Shown piece by piece: positions 27,601-35,931 of a stretch of DNA of 64,000 nucleotides. The stretch is from contig NZ_JAHCVJ010000002.1 of NCBI RefSeq assembly GCF_018476885.1, forward strand, positions 310,001 through 374,000. Reading direction: 5' to 3'. Made by a program: the position numbers and the translations under genes. Below the pieces are notes generated by a model. The model searched no databases, was not told where the DNA came from, and was given only the letters and a program-made list of their open reading frames with translations. The DNA comes from Geoanaerobacter pelophilus (GTDB lineage: Bacteria > Desulfobacterota > Desulfuromonadia > Geobacterales > DSM-12255). Within the stretch, counting starts at the first letter, position 1. Every line of letters begins with the position of its first letter.

Positions 27601-28896
27601 GACACCAATAGCGGCATATCAAGCTACAAGGTATACGCATCAACTACAACTTTTCCTGGTACCTGCAGCGGCACGCCGATCTACAGTGGAACGGCAACCA
27701 GCTACAGCCACACCGGGCTTAGCAACGGCACCAGCTACTATTACCGTCTCTGCGCATCCGATAAGGCAGGCAACATCAGCACCGGAATCACAGCCAGCGC
27801 CTCCCCAAATCTTTATCCGCTGTCCATAACTACCACCAGCCCGCTCAGTGGACCGGTGTCCAAGACCTACATAGCCACCTTGACCGCCACAGGCGGAGTT
27901 CAACCATATACCTGGTCGCTGGCAAGTGGAACCCTCCCGACCGGACTGACCCTCAACGCCACAACCGGGACGATAAGCGGCACACCGACCATTGTTGGAA
28001 GCTACGCTTTCACTGTCAAAGCCAAAGACAGCCAAGCTGCGGCAGCAGCCTTCAGCAAGGCATTTACACTGAACATAACGCCTCAACCGCTTGCGATCAG
28101 CACCACGAGCCTCACCGGCGCGAATCTTGGATCGTCAACCAGCAAATCGGTCACCGTTACCGGCGGAGTCAAACCTTACAGATGGTCACTGGCAAGCGGG
28201 ACATTACCTCCAGGCCTTGGCCTCAATGCCACCACCGGTTACATCAGCGGCACCCCGACCAGCATCGGCAACTACAGCTTCACCGTAAAAGTGACTGACA
28301 GCCAGGCTTTGCCCTTTGAGGCCACCAGAGAGTTATCCATTGACGTAGCGGTCGGCCCGCTCACTATCAGCACATCCAGCCTCTCAAACGCAACGCTTGG
28401 ATCCTCTGCCAGCAAATCGATCAGCGCCACAGGCGGGATCAAGCCTTACAGTTGGTCACTGGCAACAGGCAGTCTGCCGCCGGGGCTAAGCCAAAACCCC
28501 TCAACAGGCACCATCAGCGGCACCCCAACCATGGCCGGCAGCTTCAGCTTCACCGTCAAGGTCTCTGACAATCAAGTGCCGTCAGTTTCCGCATCCAAAG
28601 CCTTTTCATTGAATGTTGTTATCGGGTCCTTGTCAATCACCTCGACCAGCCCTTTAACCAGCGCCACCATCGGTGTCAGCTACAGCAAGAGCATCATTGC
28701 CAGCGGAGGCATCAAACCTTACATCTGGTCTCTTGCCGGAGGCAGCCTGCCTCCGGGCATCATCCTCAATTCCGCCACAGGTTATATCTCTGGCAAACCA
28801 ACGGCAGCAGGCAGCTACAGTTTCTCTCTCAAGGTGACTGACAGCCAGGGGACTCCAACCACTGCTACCAAAGACTTCAGCCTTACCGTGCTATAG
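24673..28896 (+). CDS. Large secreted protein: beta-propeller-like, Fn3-like and Ig-like repeats
   Basis: The 1407-residue product starts with a signal peptide (MKKKWSRIFAVAMAFG). Residues about 40-350 hold BNR/sortilin-type blades with recurring GVYRSSDGG, GVYKSLDAG, IYKSDDKG and GVFETVNGG. An Fn3-like domain follows (about 365-455; CGTRYHYRIKV), then a cysteine-containing module and an InlB-like segment FTGWSGACTG, then several Ig/cadherin-like domains and a second Fn3-like domain near 950-1040. Four near-identical 90-residue putative Ig modules close the protein. No membrane anchor, LPXTG or PEP-CTERM tag is visible at the C-terminus. It is likely a surface or extracellular protein, possibly exported by the type II system; the role is unknown. 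Confidence 0.8.
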   Translation: MKKKWSRIFAVAMAFGFTLCWLTAAWPNQFRISDGIVWNKLATLPETVYSLAVSGQNIFAGTSSGVYRSSDGGLVWNRHNGSVSDLDTIWCRNNPSCTAYSTFSVAIDPKTLGTVYAATANGVYKSLDAGIVWNRFNTSTASLKSNGPYSAKAVVVGQSGEASAAAGSAVYTSLKNLYNGSRPLFDTYAPVSGTVNRLIYDERNPSRIYAQTSEQIYKSDDKGVTWNGMGTISGINMISIATDPFNDNTVYAGTSNGVFRKAPGDSIWVSIGLPGKQVFALYLYPEKSGIISAATDQGVFETVNGGSSWFANGTLVNAAINGMFKDAVAAYANVYGVSGGAIYKGAVVPGFALTPKGDTLEASAIASTSATLNGLVSSNNDNPSTVMFEYGLSTSYGTTVNAGTADAAALNTPVSFAVSGLTCGTRYHYRIKVANNAGSYDGIDKTFVTASCPIAGRCGTANKGIFTVAPATDLCDSSVGSTIDTTQGINGIVGSGPWSWTCNGMYGGIPDQCLAYTALQGMTVTKAGSGRGTVATDSGSLSWADNTGTATYSTGTPVKLTAQADPGSAFTGWSGACTGTQPTCTIAMTEPRNVGATFADTAAPMITLSTLASGSGTTNPVINLSGTITDNIQVQSLTIDGTPVAVTPDGSFNTPVVLDPDNGTINTVATDSAGNQTTDARTVTFDQLLPTLSVSAPADNSTTNKNYYKVTGTITDPTATVTVTVNGGPPQLAAITGTGFSATVNLKAGFNTIQTTVTDLNNKKNSLKRTVISDSQHATVAITTPIQDLETTTAALTLKGSVTSAVTPVAVSIAAGGNTYTPVISSAGAFSQALTFTEPKLYPIIVTVTESNGTVTTVQRNILFERTNVLKTATSPTKTPNLTCSGTRESGTTVSIDCPTVTTVGTVNYPTATTWSCPLTGLAEGKNPLTVTFTAATNPEMTASKIIIFDTMAPTEGSLAATSEYGMVKLSWSGFSDTNSGISSYKVYASTTTFPGTCSGTPIYSGTATSYSHTGLSNGTSYYYRLCASDKAGNISTGITASASPNLYPLSITTTSPLSGPVSKTYIATLTATGGVQPYTWSLASGTLPTGLTLNATTGTISGTPTIVGSYAFTVKAKDSQAAAAAFSKAFTLNITPQPLAISTTSLTGANLGSSTSKSVTVTGGVKPYRWSLASGTLPPGLGLNATTGYISGTPTSIGNYSFTVKVTDSQALPFEATRELSIDVAVGPLTISTSSLSNATLGSSASKSISATGGIKPYSWSLATGSLPPGLSQNPSTGTISGTPTMAGSFSFTVKVSDNQVPSVSASKAFSLNVVIGSLSITSTSPLTSATIGVSYSKSIIASGGIKPYIWSLAGGSLPPGIILNSATGYISGKPTAAGSYSFSLKVTDSQGTPTTATKDFSLTVL
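27817..28893 (+). repeat. Four tandem 270-base coding repeats (putative Ig modules)
   Basis: Copies start at 27817, 28087, 28357 and 28627, exactly 270 bases apart, encoding residues about 1049-1138, 1139-1228, 1229-1318 and 1319-1407. Each carries the pattern TGG(V/I)xPYxWSLA, SLPPGL and TGxISGxPT, typical of He_PIG-type Ig domains. The fourth copy is one codon shorter before the stop. DNA identity is diverged enough that the copies are old, but the exact period is kept. Confidence 0.9.
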
Positions 28897-28970
28897 AAAG
28901 AATCACGTTGCTTTAATTCGTTAACAAATCTTCTGATTTGCTTCAGTTACAGTCGATGACCACCAAAAGA

Positions 28971-29004
28971 AAAAGGCCACTTTTCCGAAGAAAAGTGGCC
29001 TTTT
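28971..29004. terminator. Bidirectional intrinsic terminator
   Basis: A 15-base-pair hairpin, AAAAGGCCACTTTTC with loop CGAA, has an A run on its left and a T run on its right. It can terminate the repeat-protein gene on the plus strand and the tRNA-Glu transcript on the minus strand. Confidence 0.9.
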
Positions 29005-29010
29005 TAAATT

Positions 29011-29088
29011 TGGCGTCCCCTGCCGGATTTGAACCGGCGTCGCCGCCGTGAAAGGGCGGTGTCCTGGGCCTGGCTAGACGAAGGGGAC
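29011..29088 (-). tRNA. tRNA-Glu (anticodon TTC)
   Basis: Read on the minus strand, the 78-base gene has acceptor stem GTCCCCT/AGGGGAC, anticodon stem CCGCC/GGCGG with loop CTTTCAC giving anticodon TTC, a T-arm containing GGTTCAAATCC, discriminator G and an encoded CCA. The 5' half is almost the same as E. coli tRNA-Glu. It is followed by the hairpin terminator at 28971-29004. Confidence 0.97.
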
Positions 29089-29166
29089 TCGAAAATCAAC
29101 CTGCGCGCGAAACTCATTTGATACAGCAATCTGCTCATTAAGTCAACAAAAAGATGCCGACTATAT

Positions 29167-29430
29167 TCAGATTGGTGGATTTGAAATAATGTCCCGGACA
29201 GAGAGTAAGCGCTCTCGTAAGGTTTCACCGCTTTTTACAACCTGACGCGCTCGCCATTCACTTCTCACATAAGGCGAGAGCCGAGACAGTGCCTCATCAA
29301 TCTTTCTACTGACAATAACCCGCTCCTTGTAATCGAGAAGCTGCCCTGATTCGAGCTGATCCCTGATCGACTCAAACTCTTCATCAAAGTAGCTTATTAC
29401 CCGTTCTGCCATGTTTGTCTCTTCAGACAT
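29167..29430 (-). CDS. Small hypothetical protein
   Basis: The 87-residue product (from MSEETNMAERV) is acidic at its N-terminus and highly helical, with no membrane helix or known motif. ATG at 29430 has GAGG about nine bases upstream; an in-frame start 24 bases earlier and one 18 bases later are alternatives. Its codon use and amino-acid composition look like a real protein. It is alone between the tRNA and the diguanylate cyclase gene, which reads in the same direction with about 200 bases between them. Confidence 0.55.
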   Translation of the reverse strand: MSEETNMAERVISYFDEEFESIRDQLESGQLLDYKERVIVSRKIDEALSRLSPYVRSEWRARQVVKSGETLRERLLSVRDIISNPPI

Positions 29431-29629
29431 GGATATGAGCCTCTGCCAAGCCATTTGGATAAAATCATTTGCCTTAAAATGAGTTTCGGCTTAACAAGAG
29501 GATACTTTAATTGAACGACAAGATTTTGTTGAATAAATCTGCAGAATCAGGCGTGGATGACACCAGGGAACACTTCGCCAGGGAAAGCCGCATAAAGGCA
29601 GCCTGAAATCCGATTTGACATTGAAGGAA

Positions 29630-30742
29630 TTAAGCCGTTCTAAGCCAAGCCATTTGCGAGCCTCTTGCAGCCGGCTTGTTGCTGATCTCCACCGACTTGG
29701 AGGTATATATATATGTCATATTCTTGCCATTTTTCTTGGCCCGGTAAAGGGCCTGGTCAGCGCGGCTCACAAGCTGGTCAACAGAGTCACTGCAGCGATG
29801 AGTGGCTTGGGCGATGCCGATGCTTGCCGTCAGCTTGACGGATTTGCCGTCAAAAACAAAGACAGTGCCGGCAATCCTCGACCTTAAACGCTGCGCAATA
29901 TCAAAAGCTACCGAAGATGCCGTTGTCGGAAGCATTACGGCAAACTCCTCTCCGCCATAACGTGCCACCAGGTCTGATCCACGGCACCCCTCCTTGAGTA
30001 TTTTCCCCACAGTCGCAAGCACCTGGTCGCCAGCAGGATGGCCATAATTGTCGTTGATCTTTTTGAAATCATCAAGATCGATCAATAGCAAAGAGATCGG
30101 CTTCAGTTCCTTGCGCTTCATTTCAACGGCCAGAAGTTCGTCAAAAACCCGCCGGTTGAATACTCCGGTAAGACCGTCCTTAGAGGCAAGCTCCTTGACC
30201 TTTTCATGGGCCAGCGCATTCTTGAGCGCTCTGGAGAAGTGACCGGCTATTTCTGAAAACAGTGCAGGGAGCACATCTATTCTTGCTGCGTCAAATATGA
30301 CCCTGACTTTACCCATCTTTTCGGGAAGGACCATGTCCACCCCTTTTTGGCCGCTATCAGAAGTTATGGAAATGACCCCCAGAAGCCGTTCGTCAATCTG
30401 AAACTCCCGGAAGCGATCCGGGGCAACGTTCTCCCTGGTAATCTGACAGTTGCTGCCATCCCTCTTGCCTGGAGAAAAAATCAGGGGCTCGACGTCAAAA
30501 TCCGGCGAAAGCGAGAAAATAATGCTGCTGTAAGGGATGAAATCATAGAGGTTTCGGGCGGCGATTGCACAAATATCCTGAGGGATGAGACTGGCACTTG
30601 TCGCAGCCATGAACCGGCTGATAAATGTCATCTCCCCAAGACGCTTTTCCATATCGGCAAATTCATCGGCCCGATTGCCGGGGGTTGGCCGTTTTTCGGC
30701 GATACAACCACTGACCATGTCTTCAGGTGTACAGGAATGCAT
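29630..30742 (-). CDS. Diguanylate cyclase with an N-terminal GAF-like domain
   Basis: The roughly 370-residue product ends in a GGDEF domain with an intact GGEEF active site (RYGGEEFAVMLP) and an RGSD inhibitory site at the usual distance before it, so it should make cyclic di-GMP from two GTP and be product-inhibited. The first 190 residues look like a GAF-type sensor (ATSASLIPQDICAIAARNL). There is no membrane helix. ATG at 30742 is placed just after GGAGG; the adjacent ATG at 30745 is also possible. A well-matched sigma-54 promoter lies about 70 bases upstream. Confidence 0.9.
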   Translation of the reverse strand: MHSCTPEDMVSGCIAEKRPTPGNRADEFADMEKRLGEMTFISRFMAATSASLIPQDICAIAARNLYDFIPYSSIIFSLSPDFDVEPLIFSPGKRDGSNCQITRENVAPDRFREFQIDERLLGVISITSDSGQKGVDMVLPEKMGKVRVIFDAARIDVLPALFSEIAGHFSRALKNALAHEKVKELASKDGLTGVFNRRVFDELLAVEMKRKELKPISLLLIDLDDFKKINDNYGHPAGDQVLATVGKILKEGCRGSDLVARYGGEEFAVMLPTTASSVAFDIAQRLRSRIAGTVFVFDGKSVKLTASIGIAQATHRCSDSVDQLVSRADQALYRAKKNGKNMTYIYTSKSVEISNKPAARGSQMAWLRTA

Positions 30743-30812
30743 CATCCCTCCCAATTTACCTACCTCGATGACTTCAGGAATTCCGTCGGCCGCCGGACCG
30801 ACAAATCATTTA

Positions 30813-30828
30813 AGCAAATTAAGTGCCA
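30813..30828 (-). promoter_or_regulatory. Sigma-54 (-24/-12) promoter for the diguanylate cyclase gene
   Basis: On the minus strand the sequence TGGCAC-TTAAT-TTGCT matches the RpoN consensus TGGCACN5TTGCW at every defined position, with the exact GG/GC spacing. Transcription would begin near 30800, giving a leader of about 60 bases before the cyclase ATG. An enhancer-binding protein of the NtrC family would be required for activity. Confidence 0.8.
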
Positions 30829-31004
30829 TCTCATGCAAACCTTTTAACGCCGGGCTTCTAAAGCCATAACCGCTTGTCAGTCTTGGTTTTACAAGACATT
30901 ACCAGCAGACAGGCATGACAAAGCAAGCCATAAAGTCAATTTCATGACAAAAAAATTCAATAAATGTCATTAAACTCGGATTTGGTCTTAGGGGCTATTG
31001 GCAA

Positions 31005-31505
31005 CTATTCGGAGAGGAGTTTTCGCAAGAGCAGGTCCAGCCGTTTTTCAACTTCTTCGTTGTATCCCATGAATTTTTCGGCTATGAGCCCTTTTTTGCC
31101 GATCACATAAAGAGTTGGCACCGACCTCAAACCATAGTCAGTCTGCATGCTCTCGCCGGCAAGCGCTACCGGATAATTCAACCGGTTGGCAGTGGCGAAT
31201 TCCCGGACAATTTTGACACCATCATCATCCAGGTTGAGGCCAAGGACTTGCAGACCCTGCTTTTCATATTTCTGATGAAGCTTTACCAGATGCGAAACCG
31301 AATCTTTACAGGAAGAACACCATGTAGTGAAGAATTCAAGCAACAGCACCTTGCCTCGATAATCAGACAAGACAATCTGCTGTCCGGTAGTGCTTGTTAC
31401 CTTGAAAGGGGGAGCAGGCTCCCCCTTCTGAGGAGCCGCCAAGGCAACCAGAGGCACAAAAACCAGAGCAATAAAAAAAAGCATTGAAAAGCGATAACCG
31501 TTCAT
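31005..31505 (-). CDS. TlpA/ResA-like thiol-disulfide oxidoreductase, exported
   Basis: The 166-residue protein has a signal peptide or N-terminal anchor (about residues 5-24), then a thioredoxin fold with active site WCSSC (C63, C66), the LLLEFFTTW strand, and a cis-proline segment SVPTLYV. This is the TlpA/ResA family, which reduces disulfides in the periplasm, often in apocytochrome c haem motifs. The nearby ccsA gene on the other strand fits that use. It ends the two-gene unit with trxA, nine bases downstream of it. Confidence 0.88.
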   Translation of the reverse strand: MNGYRFSMLFFIALVFVPLVALAAPQKGEPAPPFKVTSTTGQQIVLSDYRGKVLLLEFFTTWCSSCKDSVSHLVKLHQKYEKQGLQVLGLNLDDDGVKIVREFATANRLNYPVALAGESMQTDYGLRSVPTLYVIGKKGLIAEKFMGYNEEVEKRLDLLLRKLLSE

Positions 31506-31514
31506 TTCGCCTGG

Positions 31515-31844
31515 CTAAAGCGCCTTTTTGATTAAGGCTTCAAGCTGAGACTTGGGAACTGCGCCCACGACCTGGTCCACAACCTTGCCATCCTTAAAGA
31601 GAATAATGGTCGGAATACCTCTCACCCCATATTTGGAAGGGATGTTGGGGTTGTCATCGACATTTACCTTGCCCACCTTGACCTTGCCGTCATACTCCTG
31701 GGCAATGGTGTCAATGAGAGGCGCTATCGCTTTGCATGGGGCACACCAGGTAGCCCAGAAATCGACGATTACCGGAATATTGCTCTGCAAAACTTCAGCC
31801 TCGAAATTAGCGTCAGTAAAGGCAAAAACTAATTCACTAGCCAT
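31515..31844 (-). CDS. trxA: Thioredoxin
   Basis: The 109-residue cytoplasmic protein has the full thioredoxin pattern: VDFWATWCAPCK with redox cysteines C34 and C37, KVNVDDNP, cis-proline in RGIPTI, and FKDGKVVDQVVGA. The active site is WCAPC where most thioredoxins have WCGPC; this variant is found in some thioredoxins and shifts redox potential modestly. AAGGAG precedes the ATG. It is followed by the exported TlpA-like gene. Confidence 0.93.
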   Translation of the reverse strand: MASELVFAFTDANFEAEVLQSNIPVIVDFWATWCAPCKAIAPLIDTIAQEYDGKVKVGKVNVDDNPNIPSKYGVRGIPTIILFKDGKVVDQVVGAVPKSQLEALIKKAL

Positions 31845-32020
31845 AAAATTACTCCTTGAAAGATTGGTTTATTATGAAGAAACTATATCCTACTGCCCGG
31901 AAAAATCAAGACCAAGTTCCCTATCGGACAGTAACGAAAGGAGAGAGCATGGAAAATGGCAGCGAACATGATATATTATGAACTTCGTGCCGGTAGCTCC
32001 ACTAGGAAAGGCCTAGCGCA

Positions 32021-32695
32021 ATGCCTCAACTGACAATAGCCATCAACCTGCAAGGTAAATCTGCGGTAGTCGTAGGAGGTGGCAAGGTTGCGACACGCAA
32101 ATGCCTGCCCCTTATCAGGTGCAAGGCGAAGGTCACGGTTATTGCGCCATCGCTGGCGGCCTGCCTGCAAAGACTGGTCAGGTACGGCATGGTAAACTAC
32201 CTGGCAAAGGGGTACTCCGAGGGAGATCTGGCTGGTGCGGCTGTCGCGTTCGCCGCCACAGACCGACCTGAGACCAACCGGCAGGTGGCGCGCGAGGCTG
32301 AGGCATCCGGAATTCCGGTGAATGTGACAGACGCGCCGGAACTGAGTTCGTTCAATTCGCCGGCTGTAGTCAGGCGCGGAGATCTTACCATTGCGGTAAC
32401 CACCAACGGCAAAGCCCCCGCCTTGTCCCGCAAAATAAGGAAACAGCTGGCAACAACTTATGGCCGGGAATATGCCGAAACTGCTGCGCTCATGGGGAAA
32501 GTCAGAGAAAAGCTATTGACTCAAAACGATAACCACAGATACAATAAGCAGATTTTAAGCAGCCTGGCAAACAGCCCAATCCCCGAACTCTTCAGAAACG
32601 GATTGCTTAGAGAAGTAGAACACCTCCTTCTGGAGCTCTGCGGTCCAGGCTTCACCCTGAATGATCTTGGAATGCGGAAAGAGACCACTACATGA
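32021..32695 (+). CDS. Precorrin-2 dehydrogenase / sirohydrochlorin ferrochelatase (Met8/CysG N-domain type)
   Basis: The 224-residue product has an N-terminal NAD-binding loop VVVGGGKVATRK (17-27) and the segment NVTDAPELSSFNSPAVV typical of bifunctional precorrin-2 dehydrogenase/ferrochelatases. It oxidises precorrin-2 to sirohydrochlorin and inserts iron to make sirohaem. The methyltransferase that makes its substrate is the CobA half of the fusion protein 4 kb downstream. The ATG has AGGAAAGG about nine bases upstream. Its stop overlaps the ccsA start as ATGA, so sirohaem synthesis and cytochrome assembly genes are coupled. Confidence 0.88.
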   Translation: MPQLTIAINLQGKSAVVVGGGKVATRKCLPLIRCKAKVTVIAPSLAACLQRLVRYGMVNYLAKGYSEGDLAGAAVAFAATDRPETNRQVAREAEASGIPVNVTDAPELSSFNSPAVVRRGDLTIAVTTNGKAPALSRKIRKQLATTYGREYAETAALMGKVREKLLTQNDNHRYNKQILSSLANSPIPELFRNGLLREVEHLLLELCGPGFTLNDLGMRKETTT

Positions 32696-33507
32696 ATGCA
32701 ATTCTTTATTTCGTAACACTTGGGTTATACCTTACCGCCACAATTATCTACCTTGCCTATCTGGTCAAGCCACAACCAGCCCTGGCAAAAGCCTCCCGCT
32801 GGGTCATTTATGGTGGATTTCTCCTCCACTCCCTGTTTACCCTGGCTCGCTACTACGAGGGGGGACGGACACCCATCACCAATCTGCATGAATCGCTGTC
32901 TTTTTTCAGCCTGGCAATTGTCGGGGTATTCATTGTCTTCGAGCGTAAATACAAGGTAACCATTCTCGGCTCTTTTGTGATTCCGATCGCTCTGGTGCTG
33001 ATGTCCATCTCCATGCTGTTCCCCATGGGGATTGCTCCGCTCAACCCGGCACTCAAGAGCAAATGGCTGGTTGTGCACACTGTCGTTGCCTTCCTTGGCT
33101 ATGCCAGCTTCACCGTTGCCTTCGGCGCCGGCATCATGTACCTGATCCAGGAGCGGTTCCTCAAACAGAGAAAACTCGGGGCCATGTATCAGAAGCTCCC
33201 TTCGCTGGACAAGCTCGACGATATCAATTATCGCTGCCTGACCTTCGGCTTTCCGCTGCTCACCCTGGCAATCATTTCCGGCGCCATCTGGGCAGAAACC
33301 GCTTGGGGAACTTACTGGAGTTGGGACCCGAAAGAAACCTGGTCACTGATTACCTGGTTTGTTTATGCAGCTCTGCTCCACGGGCGCCTCACCACCGGCT
33401 GGCGCGGCCGCAAGGCGGCAATCCTGGCAATCGCCGGCTTTTTCGTGCTCCTTTTCACATTTTTAGGGGTTAATCTCTTACTCTCTGGATTACACACCTA
33501 CAAGTAA
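32692..33507 (+). CDS. ccsA: Cytochrome c biogenesis haem-handling protein CcsA/ResC
   Basis: The 271-residue protein has about eight membrane helices and the haem-binding WWD-type motif WGTYWSWDPKETW near residues 204-216, plus flanking histidines (NLHES, VHTVVAF). This is the CcsA/ResC half of system II cytochrome c synthase, which presents haem to apocytochromes outside the membrane. The CcsB/ResB partner is not in the window. It lies between sirohaem and haem synthesis genes, a sensible place in a bacterium rich in c-type cytochromes. Confidence 0.9.
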   Translation: MNAILYFVTLGLYLTATIIYLAYLVKPQPALAKASRWVIYGGFLLHSLFTLARYYEGGRTPITNLHESLSFFSLAIVGVFIVFERKYKVTILGSFVIPIALVLMSISMLFPMGIAPLNPALKSKWLVVHTVVAFLGYASFTVAFGAGIMYLIQERFLKQRKLGAMYQKLPSLDKLDDINYRCLTFGFPLLTLAIISGAIWAETAWGTYWSWDPKETWSLITWFVYAALLHGRLTTGWRGRKAAILAIAGFFVLLFTFLGVNLLLSGLHTYK

Positions 33508-33525
33508 AGCGGGGACTTTTCGCAG

Positions 33526-34830
33526 ATGAACATCATAGTAGTGGGGCTATCGCACAAGACCGCCTCTGTTGATATCCGGGAAAAAGTGGCTTTCGCGCCG
33601 ACCAACATGGAAAAGCCACTGAAGGCACTTGTTGACATCCCTGACATCACTGAAGCGATTATTGTTTCCACCTGCAACCGGGTTGAGATTTACGTAACCA
33701 CGCACGACATTGCCGGCGGCATCGCCAGGGTAAAGCGCTTTCTTGCCGATTACCACAACCTCTCGCTGGAAAACCTCGATCCACACCTCTACGCCCACCA
33801 CGGTGAAGAAGCGATTCGGCACGTCTTCAGGGTTGCCTCAAGCCTCGACTCCATGGTGGTAGGAGAACCGCAGATCCTCGGCCAGATAAAGACCTCTTAC
33901 GGCTACGCCGCTGAATTCAAATCATCCGGCATCATTCTCAACCGTTTTTTGCATAAGGCGTTTTCCGTTGCCAAAAGAGTCCGCACGGAAACCAAGATTG
34001 CCTCATCTGCAGTTTCCGTGGCTTTTGCCGCAGTTGAACTGTCCAGAAAGATCTTCGATGAGCTAAACGACAAGACCGTCATGCTGATCGGCGCCGGTGA
34101 GATGTGCGAGCTTGCCGCCAAACATTTCCTGAACAACGGCGTCCGCGGGGTTATGGTCACCAACCGTACCTTCGAGCGGGCCGAGCGGCTTGCGGACGAG
34201 TTCGGCGGACGGGCCGTAAAGTTCGAGGATCTGTTCGATTACCTGCACAAGGCAGACATCATCCTCTCGTCGACCGGCGCGCCACACTGCATCATTGGCC
34301 CCAAAGACCTTGAAGAGGTCATGCGCAGACGCAAGCAGAAACCGATGTTCTTCATCGACATCGCCGTACCGCGCGATATTGACCCCAAGGTGAACGACGT
34401 TGAGAACGTCTACCTTTATACGGTTGACGACCTCCAGGAAGTGGTCCAGGCCAACCTGGCCCAACGGGCCGAGGAAGCGAAAAAGGCCGAAGATATTGTC
34501 AACCAGGAGATCGGCCAGTTTTTCAAATGGCTCTCCTCCCTAGAAGTAACCCCCACGATCGTTGCCCTCCGCGCCAAATTCGATGAAATCCGTCGCGCCG
34601 AACTGGAAAAGACTCTGTCCGGCTGGAAGGATCTCCCCCCGGATGGTCAGAAGCGTTTGGAAGGATTGACCAACGCAATCATGAACAAACTGCTGCACCC
34701 GCCGACCAGCCTGCTGAAAAAGGCCGGCCAGGGGGGGCGGACCGACCTTTACATCGACGCCTTGCGTGCACTGTTCGAGTTGCAGACCGAGGACGAGGGG
34801 CAGCAGGAACTTGGAGAATTGGAAGAATAA
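33526..34830 (+). CDS. hemA: Glutamyl-tRNA reductase
   Basis: The 434-residue product starts [13 protein letters not shown] and has the catalytic cysteine C50 in STCNRVEIY, the NADPH-binding block [13 protein letters not shown], and the C-terminal dimerisation helices. It reduces glutamyl-tRNA(Glu) to glutamate-1-semialdehyde, the first step of the C5 tetrapyrrole route. It lies 18 bases after ccsA. A tRNA-Glu gene, its substrate, lies 4.5 kb upstream on the other strand, though with no sign of shared control. The aminotransferase for the next step is not in the window. Confidence 0.96.
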   Translation: MNIIVVGLSHKTASVDIREKVAFAPTNMEKPLKALVDIPDITEAIIVSTCNRVEIYVTTHDIAGGIARVKRFLADYHNLSLENLDPHLYAHHGEEAIRHVFRVASSLDSMVVGEPQILGQIKTSYGYAAEFKSSGIILNRFLHKAFSVAKRVRTETKIASSAVSVAFAAVELSRKIFDELNDKTVMLIGAGEMCELAAKHFLNNGVRGVMVTNRTFERAERLADEFGGRAVKFEDLFDYLHKADIILSSTGAPHCIIGPKDLEEVMRRRKQKPMFFIDIAVPRDIDPKVNDVENVYLYTVDDLQEVVQANLAQRAEEAKKAEDIVNQEIGQFFKWLSSLEVTPTIVALRAKFDEIRRAELEKTLSGWKDLPPDGQKRLEGLTNAIMNKLLHPPTSLLKKAGQGGRTDLYIDALRALFELQTEDEGQQELGELEE

Positions 34831-34908
34831 CGAAAAACAAATCGGCTTTCAGGCGACTGGCGGATACACCTTGCGCCCAGCTCCTGTGCCGTACCAAGGA
34901 GAATAATA

Positions 34909-35862
34909 ATGGCATTAAAACAGCTACGCATCGGCACCCGCGCCAGCCAACTCGCACTTTGGCAGGCAAACTGGGTCAAATCGGAACTGGAGAAGCGCTA
35001 CCCGGACATGGAAGTGACCCTCACCAAGATCAAGACCATTGGTGACAAAATCCTCGATGTTCCTTTGGCACAGGTCGGCGGCAAGGGGCTCTTCGTAAAA
35101 GAGATAGAAGAAGCAATGCTCCGCGGCGAGATCGACATCGCCGTACACAGCATGAAGGATGTGCCAACCGATTTCCCAGAAGGGTTGGGACTTTACTGCA
35201 TTACCGAACGTGAAGACCCTCGTGATGCCGTGATATCCAAAGGGGTAAAATTCGCCGATCTGCCGCAAGGCGCGAAGGTCGGCACCAGCGCCCTGCGGCG
35301 GCAGGCCCAGCTACTCAAGGTTCGCCCCGACCTGCAGATGGTCGTCATTCGCGGCAATGTCGAAACCCGGATGAAGAAGCTTGACACCGAAGGTCTTGAC
35401 GCCGTGATCCTGGCAGCGGCTGGCCTCAACCGCCTCGGCTATACCGAGAATGTCACGGAGCTCCTTGCCACCGACCTTTCCCTGCCGGCCATCGGCCAGG
35501 GAGCGCTGGGGATCGAGTGCGACTTAAGCAACGAACCGGTAAAGGAAGCGATCGCCTTTTTCAACCATCCTGCCACCAGCTATGCGGTACGGGCTGAGCG
35601 CGCACTGCTCAAGCGTTGCGAAGGTGGCTGCCAGGTGCCAATTGCCGCTTTTGGTGAGGTAAACGGCGACCAGATGACCCTGACCGGCTTCATTGCTTCG
35701 GTTGACGGTACCCGTACCCTCAAAGAAAGCATCAGCGGGCCGGTTGACTCCTGTGAGCACCTCGGCTGCGAGCTGGCCGAACGCCTCCTGCGCAACGGCG
35801 GCAAAGAGATTCTCGAAGAGGTTTATCAGCGGGAGATCGGCCGCGTGGACGAAAACGTTTAA
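34909..35862 (+). CDS. hemC: Porphobilinogen deaminase (hydroxymethylbilane synthase)
   Basis: The 317-residue enzyme begins IGTRASQLALWQ and includes VHSMKDVPTDFPEG, GTSALRRQAQL and RGNVETRMKKL. C241 in CEGGCQVP is the attachment site of the dipyrromethane cofactor. It joins four porphobilinogen units into hydroxymethylbilane. AAGGAG lies before the ATG. The 78-base gap after hemA has no terminator. A strong hairpin terminator follows it, before the cobA-hemD fusion. Confidence 0.96.
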   Translation: MALKQLRIGTRASQLALWQANWVKSELEKRYPDMEVTLTKIKTIGDKILDVPLAQVGGKGLFVKEIEEAMLRGEIDIAVHSMKDVPTDFPEGLGLYCITEREDPRDAVISKGVKFADLPQGAKVGTSALRRQAQLLKVRPDLQMVVIRGNVETRMKKLDTEGLDAVILAAAGLNRLGYTENVTELLATDLSLPAIGQGALGIECDLSNEPVKEAIAFFNHPATSYAVRAERALLKRCEGGCQVPIAAFGEVNGDQMTLTGFIASVDGTRTLKESISGPVDSCEHLGCELAERLLRNGGKEILEEVYQREIGRVDENV

Positions 35863-35890
35863 CGAGCAACTGTAATGACGCCATAACCTC

Positions 35891-35920
35891 AACGCCGCCG
35901 CTTCGGCGGCGTTTTTCTTT
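35891..35920 (+). terminator. Intrinsic terminator inside the hem cluster
   Basis: A 10-base-pair GC-rich stem, AACGCCGCCG/CGGCGGCGTT, with a short loop is followed by GTTTTTCTTT. It sits 28 bases after hemC and only 12 bases before the cobA-hemD start, where no promoter can fit downstream, so it is likely a partial terminator that lowers expression of the distal genes. Confidence 0.85.
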
Positions 35921-35931
35921 GGACACCACCT

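Noticed and set aside
27817-28893. Possible CRISPR-like array because of regular spacing
   Set aside because: The period is 270 bases and in frame; the units are protein repeats with no short identical repeats and spacers.
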